From Dehalococcoidia bacterium (lineage in GTDB: Bacteria; Chloroflexota; Dehalococcoidia; Lucifugimonadales; Australimonadaceae): DNA of 14,360 bases. The position numbers were made by a program, and so were the translations under genes. Positions 1 to 6,493 of the stretch are shown piece by piece. How positions within the stretch are numbered: the stretch's first letter is position 1; each line of letters starts with the position of its first letter. The notes below the pieces were generated by a model. It was not told the origin of the DNA. It worked only from the letters and a program-made list of their open reading frames with translations, and did no database searches. The stretch lies in assembly GCA_021296055.1 (NCBI GenBank), contig JAGWBE010000029.1, positions 1,045-15,404 on the forward strand, read 5' to 3'.

Positions 1-1
1 G

Positions 2-43
2 GAGACGCTCAAGCTCATGCATCCGCAGACCATCGGCACGTAA
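2..43 (+). CDS. C-terminal tail of an unidentified upstream gene (partial)
   Basis: An open frame enters from the window edge and stops at TAA 41-43, giving the last 13 residues (ETLKLMHPQTIGT). In this frame 12 of 13 third codon positions are G or C, as in the real genes here, while the frame starting at base 1 is mostly A/T in third position. It ends 41 bases before the binding-protein gene on the same strand, so it may be the first visible member of that operon. An ATPase subunit would be the expected missing importer gene, but 13 residues cannot identify it. Confidence 0.42.
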   Translation, partial: ETLKLMHPQTIGT

Positions 44-68
44 CCCGCGCTCCACGCGCAAGATGTAT

Positions 69-74
69 GGAGGT
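69..74 (+). promoter_or_regulatory. Shine-Dalgarno site of the binding-protein gene
   Basis: GGAGGT lies 10 bases before the ATG at 85. It fixes the start of the lipoprotein whose signal peptide begins there. Confidence 0.75.
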
Positions 75-84
75 CCAATAGGCC

Positions 85-1356
85 ATGAAGATCAGATCGA
101 TTTGGCTACGCATCGCGGCGCTGGCGGCCGTCGCAGCCGCGCTCGGCATAGTGCTTGCCGCCTGCGGATCGGACCCGACGCCGACGCCACAGCCCACGGC
201 CACCCCGACGGCAATGTCCGCCCCGGCGCAGCCGACGCCCACGTCGCCCCCGGCGATGGAACCCACGGCTACGCCAAGGTCAGCGGCGCCGACGGCCACG
301 CCGACCCCCGCGATTTCGGAGTATGAAAAGACGCTCGCGGCGGCGATGGAGGAGGGCGTCGTCAGCATCATCGGGCACGAGTCGGAGTTGCGCCGCGCAA
401 TCCTCAAGGATGAGTTCGAGAAGCGCTTCCCCGGCATCAGGGTCGAGTATCTGGGCTTGCCTGGCGGCGAGGCGGACGCGCGCTGCGAGTCGGAGTGGGA
501 CGCGGGCGCGTTCAACTACGACGTGGTGATGGCGCGCTGCACCGACTTCCTCTTCGAGATCGCCGACGAGGGCGGCTTGCAGCCCATCAGCGACAACGTC
601 CTCCTGCCGAACATCCTGGAGGAAGAGTTGTGGGTGGGCGGCTTCGACGAGTCCTACCTGGACACGCAAGACGAGTACATCTTCAGCTTCGGCGCCTTCT
701 CGTTGTCCATCACGTGGCAGCGCACCGACCTGCTGCCCCAGGACGAGATAACGATGATTGAGCAGCTGCTCGATCCCAAGTACGGGCCGAAGCTGGGGTT
801 CGCCGACCCGAGGACGGACTTCCTGGCCAACTACCAGGCGGCGTTCATCTACGAGAACGCCGGCGAGGAAGGCCTGCGCACGCTGTTCGAGGACAATGGC
901 GCTCGCATCTTCGGCGACGGCGCGCAGTTGATCGACACGATGGTGCGCACGGACGACCTGTGGTTGGCGGTCGGCTTCCCCGACCACCGGCTCAAGTCGT
1001 TCCAGGACGCGGGCCTGGAGGCCGCCTTCAACATCGAGGCCACTAAGTTCGAGAACGCGTGCTGGATGGGCCGCACGAACGGCTTCGTCGCCATCCCCGT
1101 CGGCAACCCCCACCCGAACGCCACCAAGATCTGGATGAACTGGGTGCTCGGCGAGGAGGCCCAGTACATCTGGTCCTACGACTCCGGCGAGGCCTCCGCC
1201 CGCGCCGACGTGCCCCCCGGCACCTCCGGCCGCTTCCCCGACCCGACCCAGTGCAACTGGCGCAACTTCCAGACGGAAGAGTTCCAGGTCAGTACCAGGC
1301 TGCTGAACCCGACGCGCGACGCCGTGACGCGCATCCTCGACGCGCTGGGCTCCTAG
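85..1356 (+). CDS. ABC importer substrate-binding lipoprotein (extracellular solute-binding family 1)
   Basis: This 423-residue protein is the extracytoplasmic ligand receptor of an ABC importer. It starts with a lipoprotein signal peptide: Lys/Arg n-region, Ala/Leu core and lipobox LAAC with Cys27 as the lipidated residue. A Thr/Pro/Ala-rich tether follows to about residue 72 and holds the receptor domain away from the membrane. The receptor domain (about 75-423) has the look of the iron(III)/thiamine/polyamine type, with a segment near 140-165 giving a YDVVMARCTD-like strand and a C-terminal stretch with NPHPNATKIWMNWV, typical of family 1 (remaining importable units counted as bound residues at the end of a run). 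The mature protein has four Cys (in ARCES, ARCTD, ENACW and QCNW) that could pair as disulfides. The permease follows 67 bases downstream. The ligand cannot be told from sequence; iron, thiamine, polyamine and organic anions are all possible. Confidence 0.9.
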   Translation: MKIRSIWLRIAALAAVAAALGIVLAACGSDPTPTPQPTATPTAMSAPAQPTPTSPPAMEPTATPRSAAPTATPTPAISEYEKTLAAAMEEGVVSIIGHESELRRAILKDEFEKRFPGIRVEYLGLPGGEADARCESEWDAGAFNYDVVMARCTDFLFEIADEGGLQPISDNVLLPNILEEELWVGGFDESYLDTQDEYIFSFGAFSLSITWQRTDLLPQDEITMIEQLLDPKYGPKLGFADPRTDFLANYQAAFIYENAGEEGLRTLFEDNGARIFGDGAQLIDTMVRTDDLWLAVGFPDHRLKSFQDAGLEAAFNIEATKFENACWMGRTNGFVAIPVGNPHPNATKIWMNWVLGEEAQYIWSYDSGEASARADVPPGTSGRFPDPTQCNWRNFQTEEFQVSTRLLNPTRDAVTRILDALGS

Positions 1357-1388
1357 CGCGCGGCGTCACCGAAACCGAGCCATCCGTG

Positions 1389-1423
1389 GCGGCGGGCATC
1401 CCCGCCGCAGTGCGCGTTGCGCA
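1389..1423 (+). promoter_or_regulatory. Two hairpins between binding protein and permease
   Basis: A perfect 8-bp GC stem GCGGCGGG/CCCGCCGC (1389-1396 with 1401-1408, loop CATC) is followed by a second inverted repeat TGCGC/GCGCA (1411-1415 with 1419-1423, loop GTT) ending just before the permease ATG at 1424. There is no U-tract, so it does not look like a full intrinsic terminator. In known ABC operons such a structure after the binding-protein gene protects its mRNA and lowers permease expression; here that is inference. Confidence 0.55.
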
Positions 1424-3157
1424 ATGGCCGGCCTAGCCGAACGGGCGCGGCTGCCCGCGCTGCCCCTGCGCGTCGAGACGAAGACGGCGCTCCATCTCCT
1501 GTTGCTGCTGGTGCTGGCCGGGCTCGTTCTGTACCCCATCTTCCTGCTGTTGCAGAACAGCTTCAATGTCGCGCGCCCTGGCCAGCCCGCCGAGTACACG
1601 CTGGAAAACTGGCGCTTCGCGTTCACCAATCCGGGGATGCGGAAGGCGATCATCAACACGCTGACACTGCTGATTACGCGGGAGGGCATCGCGTTGCTGG
1701 TCGCAGTGCCGATGGCGTGGATCCTCGCCCGCACCGACCTGCCCCACAAGGGTTGGATCGAACTAGGGCTGTGGGTGACCTTCTTCCTGCCGACGCTGCC
1801 GGTGACGATGGGGTGGATATTGCTGCTCGACCCCAACTACGGTGTCATCAACACGACGTTGGAGCGGCTGCCCTTCATCAACGAATCGCCCTTCGACATC
1901 TATTCGTGGTGGGGGATTGTGTGGGTGCACCTGATGACCAGCTCCATCGCGTTCAAGGCGGTGATGCTGGCGCCCGCCTTCCGCAACATCAGTTCGGCGC
2001 TGGAGGAGTCGTCTCGCATGGCGGGGGAGAGCGCTATAGGCACCTTCCGCAAGATCGTGCTGCCGTTGGCGATGCCGAGCATCATCGTGATAACGCTGAT
2101 TGCCCTGGTGATCTCGTTCCAGGCGTTCGAGATCGAGCAAGTGCTGGGACCGCTGCGGAACATCGAGGTGTTCAGCACCAAGATATTCCAGCTCCTGCGG
2201 CGGACGCCGGTGGACTTCGGCGCGGCGACGGCGCTCGCGTTCGTCATCATCCTCGGCCTGATTCCGCTGGCCGTCTTTCAGTACTGGTACGTGGGGCGCC
2301 GCCGCTACGAGACGCTCACCGGGCAGTTTCAGGCGAACCTCTTCCGCCTGGGGCGTTGGCGGTGGGTGTTCTTCGGCGCGTTTGCGGCCTACCTCACGCT
2401 GGCGCTCGTCCTGCCGTCCTCCTTCTTGTTCGTGGGCACCTTCATGAAGCTGTGGGGCTACTTTACCGGCTTGCCGGAGCCTTGGACGCTGGACAACTGG
2501 CGGGAGGTGCTGACGGACAGCCTCTTCCTGGGCTCGCTGCGCAGCACGCTGATCATCGGGTTCGGGTCGGCGCTGCTGGGCATCGTCTGGTTCTCGCTCA
2601 TCGCCTACGTGATCGTGCGCACCAAGTTCCGCCTGCGGATGGGGCTGGACTTCCTGTCGTGGCTGCCGTGGGCGCTGCCGGGCATCATCTTGGGCCTGGG
2701 CTTCCTCTGGATGGTGCTGGGCGTGCCTATCCTGCGCCCGCTTCACTCGACGACCTTCGTGCTGATCCTCATCGTTACGCTCGGCTCCATCACCGTCGGC
2801 ACGCAGATGTTCAAGTCGAACCTGCTGCAGCTAGGCCACGACATGGAGGAGGCGTCGCGCATCAGCGGCGGCTCGTGGCTCTACACCTACCGCCGCGTGC
2901 TGCTGCCGCTGATGACGCCGACTGTCATTTCGGTAGGCCTGGTGACATTCGTGTTCGCGGCGCGGGACGTAAGCCGGGTGGCGCTGCTGGCCAGCAGCCA
3001 GAACCGCCCCTTGGCGCTGTTGCAGCTGGACTTCCTCACTGGCTACAACCTGGAGGCGGCGTCGGTGGTCGGCGTCATCATCATCTTCTTGACGACGGGC
3101 GTGGCGGTGGCGGCGCGGCTGATCGGTCTGCGCATCGGCATACAATCGAGCGTGTGA
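1424..3157 (+). CDS. ABC importer permease with two fused transmembrane domains (FbpB/ThiP-like)
   Basis: This 577-residue inner-membrane protein holds both halves of the transport channel in one chain, as in iron(III) FbpB and thiamine ThiP permeases. Domain one covers about 20-285 and domain two about 305-577, each with around six hydrophobic helices. Each carries the cytoplasmic EAA loop that docks on the ATPase: residues about 193-215 (EESSRMAGES, then IVLPLAMP) and 474-497 (EEASRISGGS, then VLLPLMTP). It follows the binding protein by 67 bases and must need a separate ATPase, absent from this window unless it is the gene ending at base 43. The ATG at 1424 has no clear Shine-Dalgarno sequence and is directly preceded by a small inverted repeat; the first transmembrane helix (about 22-43) supports this start. 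The gene ends only 4 bases from the stop of the opposing hydratase gene. Confidence 0.92.
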   Translation: MAGLAERARLPALPLRVETKTALHLLLLLVLAGLVLYPIFLLLQNSFNVARPGQPAEYTLENWRFAFTNPGMRKAIINTLTLLITREGIALLVAVPMAWILARTDLPHKGWIELGLWVTFFLPTLPVTMGWILLLDPNYGVINTTLERLPFINESPFDIYSWWGIVWVHLMTSSIAFKAVMLAPAFRNISSALEESSRMAGESAIGTFRKIVLPLAMPSIIVITLIALVISFQAFEIEQVLGPLRNIEVFSTKIFQLLRRTPVDFGAATALAFVIILGLIPLAVFQYWYVGRRRYETLTGQFQANLFRLGRWRWVFFGAFAAYLTLALVLPSSFLFVGTFMKLWGYFTGLPEPWTLDNWREVLTDSLFLGSLRSTLIIGFGSALLGIVWFSLIAYVIVRTKFRLRMGLDFLSWLPWALPGIILGLGFLWMVLGVPILRPLHSTTFVLILIVTLGSITVGTQMFKSNLLQLGHDMEEASRISGGSWLYTYRRVLLPLMTPTVISVGLVTFVFAARDVSRVALLASSQNRPLALLQLDFLTGYNLEAASVVGVIIIFLTTGVAVAARLIGLRIGIQSSV

Positions 3158-3161
3158 GCGT

Positions 3162-3956
3162 CTACGGGAAGGCGACCGTCACCATCCCCAGCGCGCCGTA
3201 GTCGGCCACTATGTGGTCGCCCTTGGCCACGCGCAGCTGGCGAGTCAACGACCCCGCCATCACCAGTTGACCGGCGGAGACGCGCTGCCCGAAGTCCGCA
3301 AGCCTATTGGCGAGCCACGTGAGCGAGCGGATGGGGTCGCCCAGCACCGCTTCTCCGCGCCCTTCCGCAGTCGCCTCTCCGTTCACCGTGACGACGACCG
3401 CCGCCTCGCGCAGGTCGCCTGCGCTGGCGAGCGTGCGCGGCTCGCCCAGGACGACGGCCTTCTGCTGCGCGTTGTCGGCGAAGGCGAGGGCGAGCTGGCG
3501 AGTGAAGTCGCCCCGCGTCTCGGGGACTTCGATGGCGGGGCGCACGCTCGCCGCCGCTGCCCGCGCCGCCGCGTCCGTCACGCCGGGGCCGACGAGGTCG
3601 GCGGCCATCTCGAAGCACAGCTCGTGCTCGACGGCCGGGCCGATGAGTTCATCGAAGGGCAGCTCCGCGCCGGAATGGAAAACGCCGTCGTCCAAGATAT
3701 TGCCGAGGCAGGGTTCGTCGACGCCGAACTGGCGCTGCATCACTTCGCTGGTGAGGCCGACCTTCCACCCCATCAGCGTGCGGCCTTTGGCGACCCTGCG
3801 CTTCATCAGCTCGAACTGCACCTCGTAGGCCTGGTCGATGGTCAACCGTCCGTGCCACTCCTGCGGGAAGTGGACGCCTTCGGCGAGCCGACGCCGGAAG
3901 GCGTCGGCGGTTGCCGCCGCGTCCCAGTCTGGCGCGATGCCGTCCCCGGCTTTCAT
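3162..3956 (-). CDS. 2-keto-4-pentenoate hydratase family enzyme (MhpD/HpaH-like)
   Basis: This 264-residue cytoplasmic enzyme belongs to the fumarylacetoacetase-fold hydratase/decarboxylase family, which acts on 2-oxo-dienoates made after ring cleavage in aromatic degradation. Visible family marks are GWKVGLTS (63-70, with Lys65), the metal-binding pair E110 and E112 in VEHELCFEMA, a third ligand E143 in PAIEVPE at the family spacing of 31 residues after E112, and the C-terminal LGDPIRSLTWLANRLADFG segment followed by AGQLVMAGS. Length is normal. The ATG at 3954-3956 has AGAAGGA-type Shine-Dalgarno sequence in the complement of 3962-3970. It lies 65 bases downstream of the 69-residue protein gene on the same strand and could share its transcript. 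The family also includes 4-oxalocrotonate decarboxylases and HpaH-type heptadienedioate hydratases, so the exact substrate is open. Confidence 0.9.
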   Translation of the reverse strand: MKAGDGIAPDWDAAATADAFRRRLAEGVHFPQEWHGRLTIDQAYEVQFELMKRRVAKGRTLMGWKVGLTSEVMQRQFGVDEPCLGNILDDGVFHSGAELPFDELIGPAVEHELCFEMAADLVGPGVTDAAARAAAASVRPAIEVPETRGDFTRQLALAFADNAQQKAVVLGEPRTLASAGDLREAAVVVTVNGEATAEGRGEAVLGDPIRSLTWLANRLADFGQRVSAGQLVMAGSLTRQLRVAKGDHIVADYGALGMVTVAFP

Positions 3957-4021
3957 TTTCGTCCTTCTCCGAGCGGGGCGTGTCGGCCCTCGGTCGCGGT
4001 GAGGTAACGTTGGCTAACGGA

Positions 4022-4231
4022 TTAGGGGCCGCACCTGCTGCAGTGCTTGATTTCCCAGCCGCTGCTCGCCGCTTCGCGCCGAGCGGCTTTGACTGTCTCG
4101 ATGCCCTCAACGTATTCGCCTGTTGGCGGCGTAGTTCTGCTTACGCCGCCGTGCATCTTGAGGTAGCCACACGTCCCTCTATGCACGGCTGCGTATTTGT
4201 GGACCCTGTTCTTGTAGACCGTGAAACTCAT
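4022..4231 (-). CDS. Small Cys/His-containing protein of unknown function
   Basis: This 69-residue protein has no signal peptide or membrane segment. It has two conserved-looking parts: an N-terminal NRVHKYAAVHRGTC stretch with His11, His17 and Cys21, then MHGG at 26-29, and a C-terminal HCSRCG with Cys64 and Cys67 three residues apart. Cys21 or His17 together with the CxxC pair could bind a metal or form a disulfide; that is inference. The gene has one of the best ribosome binding sites in the window (AGGAGGG in the complement of 4236-4242, 4 bases from the ATG), which argues that it is real. Downstream on the same strand comes the hydratase gene; upstream is the divergent PrpD gene. I recall similar short hypothetical proteins in diverse bacteria but cannot name a family. 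Confidence 0.72.
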   Translation of the reverse strand: MSFTVYKNRVHKYAAVHRGTCGYLKMHGGVSRTTPPTGEYVEGIETVKAARREAASSGWEIKHCSRCGP

Positions 4232-4299
4232 ACGTCCCTCCTATCTCGCTCTCGCCTTCCTCACAACGAGTCAGCGGCACCTTTCCCTATGCGTCGGTG

Positions 4300-4305
4300 A
4301 TTCTA
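4300..4305 (-). promoter_or_regulatory. Possible -10 element for the 69-residue protein and hydratase
   Basis: The complement reads TAGAAT, five of six matches to TATAAT, about 70 bases before the small protein's ATG. No acceptable -35 sits at normal spacing, so this is a weak call. The divergent region 4232-4376 is more A/T-rich than the genes around it. Confidence 0.22.
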
Positions 4306-4314
4306 ACTGCCATT

Positions 4315-4343
4315 TTGACAAGCCCCGGCTCTGCTGACAAACT
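4315..4343 (+). promoter_or_regulatory. Possible promoter of the PrpD gene
   Basis: A perfect -35 hexamer TTGACA (4315-4320) is followed after 17 bases by CAAACT (4338-4343), which matches only three of six -10 positions. Transcription would begin about 27 bases before the ATG at 4377. No clear Shine-Dalgarno sequence lies before that ATG. TGACAA occurs twice here (4316-4321 and 4335-4340). Confidence 0.33.
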
Positions 4344-4376
4344 GCGCCGCGCCTCCTACGGCGAATCTCCCGCTCT

Positions 4377-5750
4377 ATGCCCGCAGACCCTATGGGACTC
4401 ACGCGCCGCGGCCTGCGCTACGACGACTTGCCGCCTGAGGCGGCGGACGCGGTCAAGCGCATCGCGTTGGACACGGTGGGGACGGCGCTGGCGGCGACGG
4501 GGCTAGGAGATGGGTGCGTCGAGGCGGCGGCGGTGGCGCGGGGCGCAGGCGGCGCGCCGGAGGCGAGCCTGATCGGGTACGGCGTGAGGGCGCCGGCGCT
4601 GACCGCCGCGTTCGTCAACGGCGCCACCGCCCACGCGCTGAACTACGATCCGCTGGGCGGCAGCGGCGGCCATCTGGGAGTGAGCACGCTGCCCTCGGTG
4701 TTTGCCGCCGCCGAGCGGCGGGGGGGCGTGAGCGGCGCGGAGGCCATCGCGGCTATGGCGGCGGCGGCGGAGATTACGGCGCGGTTGGCGGCGGCGCTCT
4801 CGCAAGCAGGCGTGAACGCCAACGAGCGCTTTCTGGAGGGCCAGCTGCTGGGCTACTTCGGCGCGGCGGTGGGCGCGGGGCGCGTTATGGGGCTTGGGCC
4901 GGAGGCGATGCACAGCGCGTTGGGGGCGGCGCTAATGCAGGCGGGCGGGTCTATGCAGGTGGTGTTCGACGGCGACCCCCCGGCCAAGGCGATTTACGGC
5001 GGGTTCGCCAACCTGGGCGGGATGCTGGCGGCGCTGCTCGCGGAGCAAGGCTTAGGCGCGGAGGTGGCGGCGTTGGAGGGGGCGGCGGGCGTCTATGGCC
5101 TGTTCTACGGGGGAGTGTACGACGCAGCCGCCCTGACGGACGGGCTGGGCGAGGAGTGGCGCCTGCTGAAGGCGCGGTTCAAGCCTTGGCCCACCAGCGG
5201 CAACATCCACGGCTATATCGAGGCGGCGGTGGCGCTCGCGGCGCGCGTGCGCCCGACGGAGATCGAGTCGGTCGTCGTGCGTGCCGCTCCTGCGCTGCGC
5301 CCGTGGTGCGAGCCTATCGAGGAGCGGAGGCGTCCTCCCAACCCCACATCTGCGGCCAACAGCATTGTCTACGGCGCCGCCAAGGGGTTGGTTAACGGCC
5401 AGGTGGTGTTGGCGGACTTCACGCCCGCGGGGCTGACGCAGGAGGAGGCGCTGCGCGTGGCGGACCTGACGGTGTGCGAGATAGCGGAAAACCACGCGGG
5501 GCGCGCGGAAGTGGAGGTTCGCGCGACGGACGGGCGCGTGCTGACGGAGCGTGTGGATACGCCGCTCGGCCACCCTAGCCGTCCGTTGAGCGAGGCGCAG
5601 CTGGCGGCGAAGTTCGAGGATTGCGCGGGCTACGCGGTTTGCGGGATGAACATCGCCCAGGCACGGGAGTTGCTCGACGCGCTGCGGTCGTTGGAAGGGC
5701 TGGCGGATGTGCGGCGGCTGGGCGATCTGGCGCGGGGCAGCGCGGATTAG
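4377..5750 (+). CDS. MmgE/PrpD family protein
   Basis: This 457-residue protein belongs to the family of 2-methylcitrate dehydratase, cis-aconitate decarboxylase and iminodisuccinate epimerase, which act on small polycarboxylic acids in the cytoplasm. Family marks are the FVNGATAHALNYDP segment (79-92), GGHLGVSTLPSVFAAAE (97-113), PAKAIYGGFAN with Lys204, the KPWPTSGNIHGYIEAAV stretch in the middle, and the C-terminal GHPSRPLSEAQLAAKFEDC that is close to the family's usual HPxNPxSxxxxxxKF. In place of the common D-x-D-D motif it has N89-Y-D91-P, so a key acid seems changed while His99 is kept. The start is the first ATG in a frame lacking a clear Shine-Dalgarno; Met6 at 4392 is an alternative. 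Its stop overlaps the stop of the opposing dioxygenase-operon gene. The substrate is unknown. Confidence 0.9.
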   Translation: MPADPMGLTRRGLRYDDLPPEAADAVKRIALDTVGTALAATGLGDGCVEAAAVARGAGGAPEASLIGYGVRAPALTAAFVNGATAHALNYDPLGGSGGHLGVSTLPSVFAAAERRGGVSGAEAIAAMAAAAEITARLAAALSQAGVNANERFLEGQLLGYFGAAVGAGRVMGLGPEAMHSALGAALMQAGGSMQVVFDGDPPAKAIYGGFANLGGMLAALLAEQGLGAEVAALEGAAGVYGLFYGGVYDAAALTDGLGEEWRLLKARFKPWPTSGNIHGYIEAAVALAARVRPTEIESVVVRAAPALRPWCEPIEERRRPPNPTSAANSIVYGAAKGLVNGQVVLADFTPAGLTQEEALRVADLTVCEIAENHAGRAEVEVRATDGRVLTERVDTPLGHPSRPLSEAQLAAKFEDCAGYAVCGMNIAQARELLDALRSLEGLADVRRLGDLARGSAD

Positions 5751-5974
5751 AGACCGGCGTCGTCGATGGGGCGCGAGCGCTCGCGGGTGGCGGGGGCAAC
5801 GAGCGGGACGAAGAATTCGTGGTCAAGGCGGGTTAGGGCTTCGAGTTCGAGGGGGTCGAGGTATATCTCGTCGTCGGAGCCGAGGTCTTTGATGTGCAGC
5901 CGCACGCCGTTGGCGGAGTCGTCTAGACGAATCTCGACCATGGCGAACTCGCTTTGCAGGACGAGGGGGTCCAT
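5747..5974 (-). CDS. Small acidic protein, last gene of the dioxygenase operon
   Basis: The frame stays open far into the beta-subunit gene, but the upstream part is an Arg/Pro-rich shadow. The real start is the ATG at 5972-5974, because GGAGG lies 6 bases before it (complement of 5981-5985). This gives 75 residues: a short hydrophobic start, then VEIRLDDSANGVRLHIKDLG and an acidic middle with DDEIYLDPLELEALTRLDHEFF, ending in a charged tail. It has no Cys, no membrane segment and no signal peptide. It begins 14 bases after the beta-subunit stop, in the same unit, and its stop overlaps that of the PrpD gene. I do not recognise the family. A role tied to the dioxygenase, such as assembly or regulation, is suggested only by position. 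Confidence 0.68.
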   Translation of the reverse strand: MDPLVLQSEFAMVEIRLDDSANGVRLHIKDLGSDDEIYLDPLELEALTRLDHEFFVPLVAPATRERSRPIDDAGL

Positions 5975-5980
5975 CGGGCG

Positions 5981-5985
5981 CCTCC
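5981..5985 (-). promoter_or_regulatory. Shine-Dalgarno site that sets the 75-residue protein start
   Basis: GGAGG on the minus strand, 6 bases before the ATG at 5974-5972 and inside the short gap after the beta-subunit stop. It is the main evidence that translation begins here and not at the far upstream ATG near 6322. Confidence 0.7.
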
Positions 5986-5988
5986 GGT

Positions 5989-6492
5989 TCAGATGAGGAA
6001 GGAGAGGTTGACGAGGGGCATGTGGCGGTTGATGAGGACGACCTTCTTGTGTGCGATGCGCCAGCGCTCCTCGTAGCGCAGGACGTAGAGGCACTTGGCG
6101 GGGAGGGGGCGGAGGTCGCCGAGGCCGAGTTGGCGGTGGTCGCCGGAGCGTATCTCGTAGACGACGAGGTTGCAGCGGACGTTGGCCTCGTCGTCCGCGC
6201 CGCCGGGCGAGACCTGGACGTTGGTTACGCTGTGGACGGTGCGCGACGGCGGCGACTGGGCGAAGTTCCGTTCGTGGGCGAGTTGGTGGACGCGGAGCGC
6301 GCGCAGTTGGGCGTCGTCCCACAGGATGGAGGTGGCTCTAGTGGGGTCGGCGTGCTCGTCGATGGGTATCCAGTAGATAGCATCGTCGGTGAAGAGGTCG
6401 AGCCAGGGGAAGAAGTCGCGCTCGTCGAGGAGGCGCGCCTCTTCGTACAGGAAGTCCTCGGCCTCTTGGCGGGTGAGGCTCGGGGCGGTCAC
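5989..6492 (-). CDS. Aromatic-ring-hydroxylating dioxygenase, beta subunit
   Basis: This 167-residue protein is the small subunit of a Rieske non-heme iron oxygenase. It has the NTF2-like fold of the family and a structural role, packing against the alpha subunits in an alpha3beta3 particle. Typical marks are the N-terminal EAEDFLYEEARLLDERDFFPWLDLFTDDAIYWIP, the TRATSILWDD stretch near residue 50, RTVHSVTNVQV in the middle, and a C-terminal RWRIAHKKVVLINRH near 145. Length is normal. The start codon is GTG (complement of 6490-6492), one base after the alpha-subunit stop at 6494-6496, so translation is probably coupled to alpha; no strong Shine-Dalgarno is visible. Confidence 0.93.
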   Translation of the reverse strand: MTAPSLTRQEAEDFLYEEARLLDERDFFPWLDLFTDDAIYWIPIDEHADPTRATSILWDDAQLRALRVHQLAHERNFAQSPPSRTVHSVTNVQVSPGGADDEANVRCNLVVYEIRSGDHRQLGLGDLRPLPAKCLYVLRYEERWRIAHKKVVLINRHMPLVNLSFLI

Positions 6493-6493
6493 G

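Noticed and set aside
280..1113. 277-residue minus-strand frame inside the binding-protein gene
   Set aside because: Low-complexity antisense frame caused by high third-position G+C; the plus strand encodes a recognisable receptor with lipobox.
1417..3201. 594-residue plus-strand open frame overlapping the permease in another frame
   Set aside because: It is longer than the permease frame but is Arg/Ala/Gly/His-rich without membrane helices, while the overlapping frame gives a clear permease with two EAA loops.
3213..4007. 264-residue plus-strand frame opposite the hydratase gene
   Set aside because: Same-length shadow of a well-supported enzyme; no family motifs and no ribosome binding site.
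3971..4021. TAACG direct repeats (10 bp apart) upstream of the hydratase as an operator
   Set aside because: Only two short units overlapping a chance AACGTT palindrome, with no promoter hexamers around them.
5975..6322. N-terminal extension of the 75-residue protein frame
   Set aside because: Arg/Pro-rich text lying in another frame of the beta-subunit gene; the GGAGG site at 5981-5985 points to the ATG at 5972-5974.
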